Under the pieces are notes generated by a model. The model worked only from the letters and a program-made list of their open reading frames with translations, was not told where the DNA came from and did not search any database. Shown here piece by piece: positions 17,648 through 26,950 of a stretch of 64,000 nt of DNA. The stretch is from JBFLYC01 sp040756735. Its GTDB lineage: Bacteria > Bacillota > DSM-16504 > Desulfitibacterales > Desulfitibacteraceae. Location: positions 3,552 through 67,551 of the forward strand of contig JBFLYC010000017.1 of NCBI GenBank assembly GCA_040756735.1, written 5' to 3'. The position numbers were made by a program, and so were the translations under genes. Position 1 is the first letter of the stretch, and each line of letters begins with the position of its first letter.

Positions 17648-18004
17648 TCAAACAATCCCAAACGAGATGGTCATAATATGTTCTGTTTTGGATGTCCCGG
17701 CCAGTCTTGATGACTGGGAATCTTCTAAATCTTCCTGTTCCTCCAGCAATTCATCATATGTATCATAGTCATCGAGATTTAATTTACGTTCAATGCCTTT
17801 AAGTTTTCCTTCCAGCCGGTCAATCAATGAATTTAATGTACCGGAAATAGCGAAAGTTGAAGATGCAAGCAATTTACGCAATACCAGCGTGATCAACGTC
17901 CGTTGTCCCTGAGGCAGGGCACAAAGCTTGTCCGAACGAAGATAATCCGAAACATAGTTATACAAAGTTATCAGCAAGGAGTACTCCGTTGGAAAGCGGT
18001 GATT
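17648..18004 (-). pseudogene. Fragment of a SNF2/DEAD-type helicase
   Basis: An internal helicase-like segment, readable from PTEYSLLITLYNYVSDYLRS then ALPQGQRTLITLVLRKLLAS and an acidic coil (DDYDTYDELLEEQEDLEDSQ). This resembles the middle of large SNF2-like helicases found in restriction and defence islands. There are no Walker motifs and no proper start: the frame begins after a stop at about 18005, and the end looks frameshifted. It lies 19 bases upstream of dinD. Likely the remnant of a several-kb gene removed by deletion. The assignment rests on remembered similarity. Confidence 0.6.
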
Positions 18005-18008
18005 TTAA

Positions 18009-18161
18009 GGCAAAAAAGGCGGCATCTACCTGATGGGGGTTCAGATCGATTTTTACGCCGGATATAGCAGAAGCAAGCCCGTTAATGCTCTACTGCGGGC
18101 GTTTAAGAAGTATTTGTTCGGCCAAAAAATCTTGTCTGATACGGCGTATATAATTTCATAA
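18009..18161 (+). pseudogene. Short unidentified coding remnant
   Basis: A 50-codon open stretch reading GKKGGIYLMGVQIDFYAGYS then RSKPVNALLRAFKKYLFGQK, ending at TAA 18161. It has no start behind a ribosome binding site and begins right after a stop, yet its composition looks protein-coding. It is probably the C-terminal end of a lost gene of the former island. Family not recognised. Confidence 0.3.
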
Positions 18162-18180
18162 TAACCCCCTCTAATCTTTA

Positions 18181-18390
18181 TCATTTCACTTTATCGCTCA
18201 TTTCCATGATATCGGCTATGTCACAATTTAAAGCTTTGCATATCTTTGCAAGTATTTCTGTATTTACATTTTCGTTTTTACCGAGTTTTGTTATGGAAGC
18301 AGAACTAATTCCTGCAAGCTTTTGCAGGTCTTTCTTTTTTAAGTCCTTATCAATTAGGAGTTTCCACAACTTTTTATAACTGATAGCCAC
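18181..18390 (-). CDS. XRE-family helix-turn-helix regulator
   Basis: Small DNA-binding protein of 69 residues. The GTG at 18390 lies six bases after gaggtgg and is preferred; a GTG at 18399 is the alternative. The fold is read from KLWKLLIDKDLKKKDLQKLA then GISSASITKLGKNENVNTEI and LAKICKALNCDIADIMEM, a complete HTH_3/HTH_26 domain. Such stand-alone regulators are common in phage and restriction loci, which fits the dinD and helicase remnants next to it. It may once have controlled the lost operon. Confidence 0.85.
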   Translation of the reverse strand: MAISYKKLWKLLIDKDLKKKDLQKLAGISSASITKLGKNENVNTEILAKICKALNCDIADIMEMSDKVK

Positions 18391-18652
18391 TTTGTCCACC
18401 TCGCCTGTTTTTTTGACCCAATAAAACACTTTTATTATAACAGTAAAAGCATGAAAAAACAAGAAATATACGTGCGAATGCAGGAAATATTCAAACGATA
18501 TATTGATTTTTACGGAAAAGAAATGGTGTAATTTATTAAATAAAGTCAAACTTATTTGATGGACAAATAGGTTTGTAGACATCAAGCAGCTATATTTCGT
18601 TCTGAACAAATTTATAACAAGCTTCGGAAGAGGTATAAAGGGAGGCGATATC

Positions 18653-18832
18653 ATGGGGCATGAGAGAATTGGTTTTTTACCAAAACGCAAACAATGGAAT
18701 GCTATTGTTCAGCAGCTTTCTGAATATCAAGCCAGTTCTGAAGCCACTGTTAAAATAGCAGACGATACATTGACGTGTTTGTCAGAATATATCGATAACA
18801 GACCGCTTATCTTTATTGATTATCCGTGTTGA
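18653..18832 (+). pseudogene. N-terminal fragment of an unidentified protein
   Basis: 59 codons from ATG 18653 behind ggagg at 18641, reading MGHERIGFLPKRKQWNAIVQ then a helical stretch, and stopping abruptly at TGA 18832. The good ribosome binding site and natural-looking start argue for a real gene beginning, but the length and abrupt end suggest 3' truncation. It is divergent from the XRE gene, so the 18391-18652 gap probably holds both promoters. It vaguely recalls small proteins encoded near SNF2 helicases; this is not firm. Confidence 0.4.
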
Positions 18833-18851
18833 TATAAGGGGTCAATTATAG

Positions 18852-19052
18852 TCACTCCAAGGCAAGAGAGGCACTATCCCTTGAGATAAAGCCTCTTTCT
18901 TGCGTTTTCCATATCGGTTTGGGGTATGGTTCAGTAAGTTTCCCTATTAAACCGCGCCCTTGTCCTGTCCTTTTTATCAAATTATCATCCCAAGGCGAGA
19001 AATGCTTAACATTGTTTAAGAATTCTTGCTTTGGCGTTTTTATTTTTGCCAC
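18852..19052 (-). CDS. Small hypothetical ORF
   Basis: 66 codons with a GTG start at 19052 and no convincing ribosome binding site. The product is proline/lysine-rich in the middle (LIGKLTEPYPKPIWKTQERG). No family recognised. It lies among gene fragments, so it may be another remnant. Confidence 0.25.
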   Translation of the reverse strand: MAKIKTPKQEFLNNVKHFSPWDDNLIKRTGQGRGLIGKLTEPYPKPIWKTQERGFISRDSASLALE

Positions 19053-19073
19053 GCAAAGTATATTTTGTACCTA

Positions 19074-19272
19074 TTAAAGGAAACAAACCCTGCTTTGTGG
19101 AATACAAAAAGGACAATCAAAAGCAATTACACCCATGACAAGGCTGTTGATATTAAATAAAAACAAATATTAAATGGCAGATGACCAGATGTTAAAGGAA
19201 ACAAACCCTGCTTTGTGGAATACAAAAAGGACAATCAAAAGCAATTACACCCATGACAAGGCTGTTGATATT
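19074..19272 (+). repeat. 81-bp direct duplication upstream of addB
   Basis: An identical 81-base segment occurs at 19074-19154 and 19192-19272, separated by 37 bases. It starts with ttaaaggaaacaaaccctgc and ends with aaggctgttgatatt. Both copies read in frame as KETNPALWNTKRTIKSNYTH. The second copy is part of a 75-codon frame (ATG 19174 to 19401) that runs 86 bases into addB and has no clear ribosome binding site; I do not call it a gene. Perfect identity suggests a recent duplication. Confidence 0.85.
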
Positions 19273-19315
19273 GGCAAAATGTTGTTAAGGATTGAAAGAA
19301 AGGGTGTGGTAATCC

Positions 19316-22300
19316 TTGGGTTTAAGGTTTATTCTTGGCAGGGCTGGTTCAGGAAAAACAGAACACTGCTTAAACAGCATTCGCAGAGAAGCCATGGCTA
19401 ATCCGGACGGCCCGCCTCTGATACTTTTAGTTCCGGAACAGGCTACCTTCCAACTTGAAAGGGAGCTTGCGCTCACGGAAGATTTAGGCGGCCTCATGCG
19501 TGTACATGTTTTAAGCTTCAAGAGGCTGGCCTGGTGGGTTTTTCGTGATGAAGGCGGGTTAGCCCGCAAACATATCGGAGAGCTGGGTAAAAAAATGGTC
19601 CTTAAACGGCTCTTGGAAAACCGCAAGGATGAGCTTGCGGTGTTTGCCAGGGCGGCCAAACAGCCTGGCTTCCTGGACGTACTTGCAAGGAATTTGTCGG
19701 AACTGAAAAGATATCTGATAAGTCCCAGGCAGCTTGGAGGGAGCGCGGGTTTTTTTGAGTTAGACCAACAAGCTGCCCTGGCTGCAAAACTTAAAGAAAT
19801 AAGTCTGCTATACAAGGACTTTGAGGAATACATGGAGGGGCGTTTTATAGACCCTGATGACTACCTGACCTTATTAGCCAATAAATTGCCCGCCGCCAGA
19901 TTAATTGACGGAGCCGCAGTATGGGTGGATGAATTTACAGGTTTTACACCCCAGGAATACCTGGTTTTGGAGCAGCTGTTAAAAAGGGCTGAGCAGGTCA
20001 ATGTTGCTCTCTGCCTGGACCCAGGCAGCCTGGATAAACCCATAGAAGACGAAGAGCGCTTTTACATAACCAGGGAGACCCATATAAAACTTACAAGGCT
20101 TGCCCAGGGGTTAAATATACCCATAGAGCAGAATATACTGCTGCCTGCATCCCCAGGTGAAACACCTTATAGATTTGCCTGCTCAAAGGATTTAGCTCAC
20201 CTGGAAAAAGCTTATGCAGCAGGTGAAATGACAGGGATTGCCCTGGAATGTGAAAGCATTAAACTGACTGCTGCCGTTAACAGGAGAGCTGAAGTAGAGG
20301 GAGCAGCCAGGGAGATCCTGCGCCTTGCAAGGACAGCCGGGTATAGATGGAAGGACATGGCAGTTATTTTAAGGGACTTTGAAGGTTATCACGAACTCAT
20401 ACAAACCGTATTTACGGATCAAAGCATTCCCTTTTTCATGGACAAGAAAAGACCGGTGATGCACCACCCCTTAATTGAGCTCATTTTGTCAGGGGTTCAA
20501 TTAGTCATGGACAACTGGGCCTATGAACCCCTTTTTCGCTGCTTGAAAACAGACTTTCTCCCCATGAGCAGGGACAAGGTGGATAGAATTGAAAATTATG
20601 TGCTGGCCCATGGCATTAAGGGGAAAGCCTGGACCGGCGAAAAACCCTGGACCTATTACAAAAAGCATACCCTGGGAGAGGACTTTGACCCTGGGGAAAG
20701 GGAGCAGCAGGAGTTAGCTGAAATCAATGCTATCAGGACAGAGGTCTTGACTATCCTTCTTGGGTTTTACCAGGCTTTAAAAAAGGCCGGCACTGTGAAG
20801 GAGCAGAGCGCTGTTATCTACGACTTGTTGGAAAAACTTAAGGTCCGGCAGACCCTGGACAGCTGGAGCAGGCAATGTTTGGAAAAGGGTGAATTGGAGC
20901 AGGCAAGAGAACATACCCAGATTATCGGCGCTGTTAATCAGGTTTTTGAGGAAATGGTTGAGGCCCTTGGTGGGGAAACACTAGCTTTAGACGAGTACCT
21001 GCAGATAATTGGGGCGGGATTAAATGGCATACAGCTAGGTCTCATCCCTCCAGGGCTTGACCAGGTGGTTGTGGTATCCTTAGGCCGTTCACGTACACCT
21101 GATATCAAGGCCGCTTTTTTGCTGGGAGCCACTGATGGCGTATTTCCCAAAAGACCCTCGGGGGAGGGTTTGCTGACAGAGACGGAAAGGGAGCAGCTTG
21201 CAAGGGTCGGCATGGAATTGGCCCCTGGTGAAAACAGGCTGGCGGTTGACGAAGAGTATCTGGTATATACGGGTCTTACCAGGGCCGGAGAGTATTTGTG
21301 GATAAGCTATCCCCTGGCAGATTCAGAAGGCAGGGCCTTAATGCCTTCCATGATTATCGATAGTTTAAAGAGGCTTTTTCCTGGAATCAAGGAGAGACTT
21401 GCAGCAATAGAACCAAGGGATGATGAGGAAGCCTATGAGTATTTAAGCAGCCCCCAGGGTGTAATGCCCATTTTGATAAGCCGGCTGCGAAACCTGAAAG
21501 AAGGCGCCTGGCTCCATCCCATGTGGTTTGCCCTGTATAACTGGCTGTTGGAACAAGACCACCTTAAGAGCAAATATGCAAAAACCCTTAAAGGCCTTTT
21601 CTGGGTTAATCAAGAAAAAGCTCTTCCTCCTGAAGTATGCGGCAAGGTTTTCCCAAAAAGGCTCCGGACAAGTATTTCCCGGCTTGAGAAATATAAGGGC
21701 TGCCCCTTTGCTCACTTTCTTAACTATGGCTTAAAACTAAAGAAAAGAGATATTTACAAGCTGGAAGCGCCTGATTACGGCCAGTTTTACCATGCGGTAT
21801 TAAAAGAGTTTTACAGCACGCTCCTTGCTCGTGGATTAACCCTGGCTGAGGCCGGTGAGGCTGAGGTCAGCCGGTTCTTTCATGAAGTAATGGATCGTAT
21901 AGCTCCGCAGCTGCAGAATGAAATTTTGATGACATCAAACAGGTATAAGTACCTGAGCAAGAAACTCAAAGAAATTATCTGGCAGAGTATCCAGGCCTTG
22001 AGAGAGCATGCAAGGCGCAGCGAGTTTTCCCCGGTGGGTTTGGAAGTGGCCTTTGGATATGAAGAAAGTACCTTGCCTGCCCTGAGCATTAAGATTAATG
22101 AGGACCAATATCTTGATCTTACAGGCCGAATCGACAGGGTTGATGCCGGTCCAGCCCAGGAGGAGAGCTATTTGTCTGTCATAGACTACAAATCAGGAAA
22201 CACAAATCTCAAGCTGCCTGACATCTACCATGGATTAACTCTGCAGCTGCTTGCTTATCTCATTGTCTGCCTGGAAAACTCCAGCCATTTTGGCCTGCAT

Positions 22301-22807
22301 GAGGCCAAGCCCGGCGGTCTCTTATATTTTCGGATTCACAACCCCTTGATCAAATGGGGCGAAGTCTTTGATGAGGAACGGGTCAAGAAGACTCTTTTAA
22401 AGGCTTATAAAATGAAAGGGATGGTACTGGCTGACCCTGAAATGATTCGTTTAATGGATAAGTCTCTTGTAAGCGGTCGTTCAGATGTGATTAATAATGT
22501 TGGGCTGGACAAGGCAGGCGGGTTTTACAAGGGTTCTGCCGTATTTAATGAAGAACAGTTTGCGCTTTTAAAGGAACATTTTTTGAAAACAGTAAAAGAA
22601 ACAGGCTTGGAAATTACCTCCGGCAAGGTGACCATTGAACCATATAAAAAAGGCGTTTTTAAGCCCTGCAGCTACTGTTCTTTCAAGCCGGTATGCCAAT
22701 TTGATGTTTTATTTATAGAGAATAATTACAGATTGATAGGAAGGGTTAAGGATGATGAGGTCTGGGAAGCCCTGGCTTCTCAGAAGGGAGGGGATTTCCA
22801 TGGCTAG
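19316..22807 (+). CDS. addB: ATP-dependent helicase/nuclease subunit B (AddB/RexB)
   Basis: 1163-residue subunit of the AddAB recombination enzyme, which resects double-strand breaks and loads RecA. TTG 19316 follows aagggtgtgg and yields the normal N-terminus with a Walker A (FILGRAGSGKTEHCL). The C-terminal nuclease domain shows DLTGRIDRVDAGP and LSVIDYKSGNTNLKLPD (catalytic Asp/Glu/Lys). The 4Fe-4S cysteines are present as C796 (GCPFAHF) and C1118, C1121, C1127 (CSYCSFKPVCQFD). Length matches the family (about 1160). addA starts 8 bases before its stop, so the two are coupled. Confidence 0.95.
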   Translation: MGLRFILGRAGSGKTEHCLNSIRREAMANPDGPPLILLVPEQATFQLERELALTEDLGGLMRVHVLSFKRLAWWVFRDEGGLARKHIGELGKKMVLKRLLENRKDELAVFARAAKQPGFLDVLARNLSELKRYLISPRQLGGSAGFFELDQQAALAAKLKEISLLYKDFEEYMEGRFIDPDDYLTLLANKLPAARLIDGAAVWVDEFTGFTPQEYLVLEQLLKRAEQVNVALCLDPGSLDKPIEDEERFYITRETHIKLTRLAQGLNIPIEQNILLPASPGETPYRFACSKDLAHLEKAYAAGEMTGIALECESIKLTAAVNRRAEVEGAAREILRLARTAGYRWKDMAVILRDFEGYHELIQTVFTDQSIPFFMDKKRPVMHHPLIELILSGVQLVMDNWAYEPLFRCLKTDFLPMSRDKVDRIENYVLAHGIKGKAWTGEKPWTYYKKHTLGEDFDPGEREQQELAEINAIRTEVLTILLGFYQALKKAGTVKEQSAVIYDLLEKLKVRQTLDSWSRQCLEKGELEQAREHTQIIGAVNQVFEEMVEALGGETLALDEYLQIIGAGLNGIQLGLIPPGLDQVVVVSLGRSRTPDIKAAFLLGATDGVFPKRPSGEGLLTETEREQLARVGMELAPGENRLAVDEEYLVYTGLTRAGEYLWISYPLADSEGRALMPSMIIDSLKRLFPGIKERLAAIEPRDDEEAYEYLSSPQGVMPILISRLRNLKEGAWLHPMWFALYNWLLEQDHLKSKYAKTLKGLFWVNQEKALPPEVCGKVFPKRLRTSISRLEKYKGCPFAHFLNYGLKLKKRDIYKLEAPDYGQFYHAVLKEFYSTLLARGLTLAEAGEAEVSRFFHEVMDRIAPQLQNEILMTSNRYKYLSKKLKEIIWQSIQALREHARRSEFSPVGLEVAFGYEESTLPALSIKINEDQYLDLTGRIDRVDAGPAQEESYLSVIDYKSGNTNLKLPDIYHGLTLQLLAYLIVCLENSSHFGLHEAKPGGLLYFRIHNPLIKWGEVFDEERVKKTLLKAYKMKGMVLADPEMIRLMDKSLVSGRSDVINNVGLDKAGGFYKGSAVFNEEQFALLKEHFLKTVKETGLEITSGKVTIEPYKKGVFKPCSYCSFKPVCQFDVLFIENNYRLIGRVKDDEVWEALASQKGGDFHG

Positions 22808-25800
22808 CTTGACAAAGGAGCAAAAACTAGTCATTGAAGCCAGAAACTGCAGCCTGCTGGTGTCAGCAGGGGCAGGGGCAGGCAAGACACATACCCTTGT
22901 GGAAAGAATCATTAATCTCATATCAGATGAAAGCCAGCCTGTGGATGTAGACAGGCTCCTGGTGGTTACCTTTACTAATGCTGCAGCGGCAGAGATGCGC
23001 CAGAGGATAGCTGAAGCGCTATTTTCAAAAATTAGAAAAGGCACACAATCAAAGCATCTCAGAAAACAGGTCAGGCTGTTAAACAAGTCTTCTATTTCCA
23101 CTATTCATTCCTTTTGTCTGGATGTAATCAGGCAGCATTTTCACAGGTTGGATATTGACCCAACTTTTAGAATCGCTGATGAATTGGAAAGCCAATTAAT
23201 CAAGGGGGAAGTTGTAGAAAAACTTGTGGAAAGACATTACGATGCTTCGGATAACGATGATTTCCTGGCCCTTGTTGACTGTTACGGGGGATCCAGGGAA
23301 GATGTTCCTTTGCAAAACATTATCCTTTTAATATACGACTTTTCCCGCAGTTTGCCCTGGCCTGACAAATGGTTGGAGGACCTTGCCAGGGAGTTTTGCG
23401 GCCCGGATAAATTGGAACTGGAAGATTTCCCCTGGCTTAAATATTTGAAAGAAGCCATGGTTCTTGAACTTGACAGGCTGCACGGCGCTCTGCTTAATGC
23501 CAGGGAGCTTGCACAGGGGCCTGGGGGTCCTCGAGAATACCTGCCTGCCCTGGAGTCTGATTTAGGCCAACTCCATGACCTGCTCCTGGCCTGCCGGGGA
23601 AACTGGCAGTCCATACAGAATGCTTTTGCCAATCTAAGTTTTAGGAAGCTGGCTTCCTCACGGAATAAAGAGATTGATGAAACCCTGAAAAAAAGCGTCA
23701 AAGAAATCAGAGATGGCGTCAAAAATGCATTGAGAAAAATAGCAGGAACATATTTCTTTAAACCTCCTGGGGAATTCCTCCAGGATATTAGAAAGGCCTT
23801 GCCCCTGGTTAAAAAATTAGTTGAACTTGTGCAGGAGTTTTCAGTTGACTACCAGGCTGCAAAAAAAGTCAAGGGGCTTGTTGATTTTGGAGACCTGGAG
23901 CATTTTGCCCTGCGGGTTCTTGCTGAAAAGGATGAACGTGGCCGGGTTCTGCCTTCAGCAGCTGCCCGGCAATTGCAAGCAAGATACGTGGAAGTCCTGG
24001 TTGATGAATACCAGGATATAAATGAAGTTCAAGAAACCATTTTAAAAATGGTGACTAAAGACGGAGAAGAACAAGCCAACATGCTCATGGTAGGGGATCC
24101 CAAGCAGAGTATTTACCGGTTTCGCCTGGCAGAACCCTCTCTTTTTCAAAGTAAACAGTTGAGCTTTTCCAGGGGGGATACTCCGGCAAGGGAACAAAGG
24201 GTTGACCTGTCCAAAAATTTTCGCAGCAGAGAAAATATTATTAACGGGGTGAACTTTATCTTTCGCCAGGTAATGACCACAACTGCAGGAGAAATGGAAT
24301 ATGACAGCGCTGCAGAGCTGGTCTATGGAGCAAATTACCCTGCACTGGAAAAAGAGCCTGACAGGTCTGTGGAACTGCATCTCATTGATCGAGATAACAA
24401 AGAACACTGGGAAAAGGAAAATAGGGGAAGCTTTGGCGCCGGCGCCTGCCAGGGGGACCATAGTGTCCCTATGGGACTGGATGAAGGGACTGTCCATGAC
24501 GGGTATCAAGAGCAGGATGAAGATTTACCAGAAGACGCTTTAAATGAGGAAATTGAAGAGGAACTGGAGGTCAGCCAGTTAGAAGCGAGATTAATTGCCC
24601 ACAGGATAAAAATGCTCATGAAGGAGCAGTATCCTGTTTATGATAAAGCTTTGAATTCATACAGGCCAATAGAATACAGGGATATAGTCATACTCCTGAG
24701 GGCAACTAAAGGATGGGCAAATACTTTTCTGGAAGAGTTTCGCAAGTTAAACATTCCCGCCTATGCTGAACTGAGTTCGGGTTATTTTGAAGCTGTTGAA
24801 GTCAATACCATTATGGCCCTGCTGAGAATAATTGATAATCCCAGGCAGGACATCCCTCTCGCTGCAGTTTTGCGTTCTCCTGTGGTAGGCTTAACTGCTG
24901 AAGAATTGGCCCTGATTAAGCTTTCCAGGAAAGAAGGGGACTATTGGGATGCTGTAAAAAAGGCTGCCAGGGGAGAGGATGCCTTGTCAGCAAAGCTCGC
25001 TTCCTTTGTTGACCGTCTTAATACATGGAGAACCAGGGCTCGCAGGGGCAGCCTATCATTGTTAATTTGGGAGATTTACCGGGAAACGGGGTATTTTGAC
25101 TATGTAGGGGGACTGCCCGGGGGTACCCAGAGGCAGGCCAATTTAAGGGCGTTGTACGATAGGGCCAGGCAGTATGAGAGCCTGAACTTCCGCGGTGTTT
25201 TGCGTTTCCTCGGGTTTATCGAAGCCTTTTTGGAAAAAGGCCAGGACCTGGGGGAAGCCAGGATCATGGGTGAAAAAGAGAATGTTGTAAGAATCATGAG
25301 CATCCATAAGAGTAAAGGCCTGGAGTTTCCTGTGGTTTTTGTGGGTGGGTTGGGCAAGAAATTTAATACCTGGGATTTAAACAGGGATATCCTCCTTCAT
25401 AAAAAATTAGGCTTTGGCCCTGAGCTTATTGACATAGATAGAAGAATTAAGGCGCCGACCCTGGCAAAACTGGCCATAAGGCATAAGATTTTGAGAGAAT
25501 ACTTGGCTGAGGAATTGAGGGTGCTGTATGTTGCCGTGACCCGAGCCCGGGAAAAGCTTATCCTCGTGGGCTCCGCTAAAGGCCTGCAAAAGATGGTGTC
25601 TTCATGGTGTTCCACTGCCAATCATCAAGGCTGGCAGCTGCCTGATGGGATGCTGGTTTCATCTGGTAGTTTTTTAGGCTGGCTAGGCCCTGCCTTGATA
25701 CGTCACAGGGATTTTGCCAAATTACATGAACTTTACCCCTCAGGTTTTACCCTGCGGCCTGATCAGGAAGTCTATGGTCATTTTTCTGCATGGAGTTTAA

Positions 25801-26780
25801 AGGTATATGGTATTGGTGAATTTGGCGGAGCACAAGAATCTGCAAGCAGTCAGGGTATGACTGAAGTCCTTGAGCAGATTAAATGTATGCAGCCGGTAAC
25901 CATAAGTCAAGATCAGAACCATTATGCTGACCTTGTACGCAATATTTTAAGCTGGAAATATCCCCATGCAGCTGCAGTGGGAAAGCCGGCTGTTATATCT
26001 GTTACTGAGATTAAAGGGCGTATGCTTGAGTTTGGGGCAGAAGAGGAGTTCCCCGGCGAAGCATTTTTTAGGGAAGTCAAATTCAAAAAACCTGCTTTTT
26101 TGCAGGAAGTCAAAGGATTATCCCAGGCTGAAATTGGCGCCGTCATGCATACGGTAATGCAGCAGCTTGATTTAGCAGGCTTAAAGAAAGATCTTTCCCT
26201 GCAAAATATTGCCAGCCAGGTGGGTCGCATGGAGGAAAAAGAAGTACTTACCAGACAAGAGGCAATGTCAGTTAACCTGGAACAGGTTTATAGCTTTTTT
26301 CAGTCTGAGTTGGGGCAGAGGCTTCTTGCAGCTGCTGAGGTTAATAAGGTTAAAAGGGAAGCTGCCTTTACCCTGGCGCTGCCTGCAGAGCTGCTGTATC
26401 AAGGCGAAGGTGAAGATAAAGAAGAAAAGGATAGAGATAAAGATAAGGAGCAAGATCAAAAGAATGAAAAAGGTATAGTGGGAGAAAAGGTTTTGGTAAG
26501 AGGTATTATCGACTGCTTGTTTTTTGAAGATGATGGTGCGGTGCTCCTTGATTTTAAGACGGATGTGGTTAATGTGGAACAGCTTGTGGATCGTACAAGG
26601 ATTTACAAAGGCCAGCTTGACTTGTATGCCCGGGCTGTGGAAGTCATTTTAAAAAAGACGGTCAAAGAAAAGCATCTATACTTTTTAAGCTTAGGAGAGA
26701 GTGTAGATTCCAGAAATGTTATTACTGACATGAAAAGGAGTGAGGGGAAATTATTGAGTTTGCTTCGCTCCAAAGCTTGA
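22800..26780 (+). CDS. addA: ATP-dependent helicase/nuclease subunit A (AddA/RexA)
   Basis: 1326-residue UvrD-like helicase with a C-terminal nuclease, the partner of AddB. ATG 22800 lies six bases after ggagggg and overlaps the addB stop. Motifs: Walker A SAGAGAGKTHTLVERI, motif II LVDEYQDINEVQ, motif III/IV MVGDPKQSIYRFRLAEP, motif VI LRVLYVAVTRAREKLIL, and the nuclease motif VRGIIDCLFFEDDGAVLLDFKTD. Two lineage-specific acidic insertions are visible: one rich in Glu/Asp at 24515-24570 and a Glu/Lys/Asp run at 26405-26475 before the nuclease core. They look like flexible linkers. Confidence 0.95.
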   Translation: MASLTKEQKLVIEARNCSLLVSAGAGAGKTHTLVERIINLISDESQPVDVDRLLVVTFTNAAAAEMRQRIAEALFSKIRKGTQSKHLRKQVRLLNKSSISTIHSFCLDVIRQHFHRLDIDPTFRIADELESQLIKGEVVEKLVERHYDASDNDDFLALVDCYGGSREDVPLQNIILLIYDFSRSLPWPDKWLEDLAREFCGPDKLELEDFPWLKYLKEAMVLELDRLHGALLNARELAQGPGGPREYLPALESDLGQLHDLLLACRGNWQSIQNAFANLSFRKLASSRNKEIDETLKKSVKEIRDGVKNALRKIAGTYFFKPPGEFLQDIRKALPLVKKLVELVQEFSVDYQAAKKVKGLVDFGDLEHFALRVLAEKDERGRVLPSAAARQLQARYVEVLVDEYQDINEVQETILKMVTKDGEEQANMLMVGDPKQSIYRFRLAEPSLFQSKQLSFSRGDTPAREQRVDLSKNFRSRENIINGVNFIFRQVMTTTAGEMEYDSAAELVYGANYPALEKEPDRSVELHLIDRDNKEHWEKENRGSFGAGACQGDHSVPMGLDEGTVHDGYQEQDEDLPEDALNEEIEEELEVSQLEARLIAHRIKMLMKEQYPVYDKALNSYRPIEYRDIVILLRATKGWANTFLEEFRKLNIPAYAELSSGYFEAVEVNTIMALLRIIDNPRQDIPLAAVLRSPVVGLTAEELALIKLSRKEGDYWDAVKKAARGEDALSAKLASFVDRLNTWRTRARRGSLSLLIWEIYRETGYFDYVGGLPGGTQRQANLRALYDRARQYESLNFRGVLRFLGFIEAFLEKGQDLGEARIMGEKENVVRIMSIHKSKGLEFPVVFVGGLGKKFNTWDLNRDILLHKKLGFGPELIDIDRRIKAPTLAKLAIRHKILREYLAEELRVLYVAVTRAREKLILVGSAKGLQKMVSSWCSTANHQGWQLPDGMLVSSGSFLGWLGPALIRHRDFAKLHELYPSGFTLRPDQEVYGHFSAWSLKVYGIGEFGGAQESASSQGMTEVLEQIKCMQPVTISQDQNHYADLVRNILSWKYPHAAAVGKPAVISVTEIKGRMLEFGAEEEFPGEAFFREVKFKKPAFLQEVKGLSQAEIGAVMHTVMQQLDLAGLKKDLSLQNIASQVGRMEEKEVLTRQEAMSVNLEQVYSFFQSELGQRLLAAAEVNKVKREAAFTLALPAELLYQGEGEDKEEKDRDKDKEQDQKNEKGIVGEKVLVRGIIDCLFFEDDGAVLLDFKTDVVNVEQLVDRTRIYKGQLDLYARAVEVILKKTVKEKHLYFLSLGESVDSRNVITDMKRSEGKLLSLLRSKA

Positions 26781-26795
26781 TTAAATCAACATAAT

Positions 26796-26825
26796 TTTGT
26801 CGTTGTTTGAAAGGAATTTGTCGTT
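26796..26825 (+). promoter_or_regulatory. Tandem tttgtcgtt direct repeats before the Hsp70 operon
   Basis: tttgtcgtt is found at 26796-26804 and 26817-26825, exactly 21 bases apart, i.e. two helical turns on one face. The core tgtcg resembles half of a Spo0A box (TGTCGAA) but is not identical. The repeats lie about 130 bases before the GrpE-like start and 16 bases after the addA stop. A binding site controlling the operon is a reasonable inference; it is not a CIRCE element. Confidence 0.4.
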
Positions 26826-26950
26826 TTCTTGAAGAATTATAACCACAAGGTTGCCATGTGTCATTGCTTGTATTATAGTATTGTTGATTTTCTATGCAAA
26901 TTAATGAGGATGAAATGCAAAATGCAAAATAGAGGAGAAGAGCAAAAAGA

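Noticed and set aside
19174..19401. 75-codon gene overlapping the addB start
   Set aside because: No ribosome binding site, it lies in an 81-bp duplication and runs 86 bases into addB in another frame.
26796..26825. CIRCE element (HrcA operator) before the Hsp70 operon
   Set aside because: The repeats are direct and of different sequence; CIRCE is a long inverted repeat.
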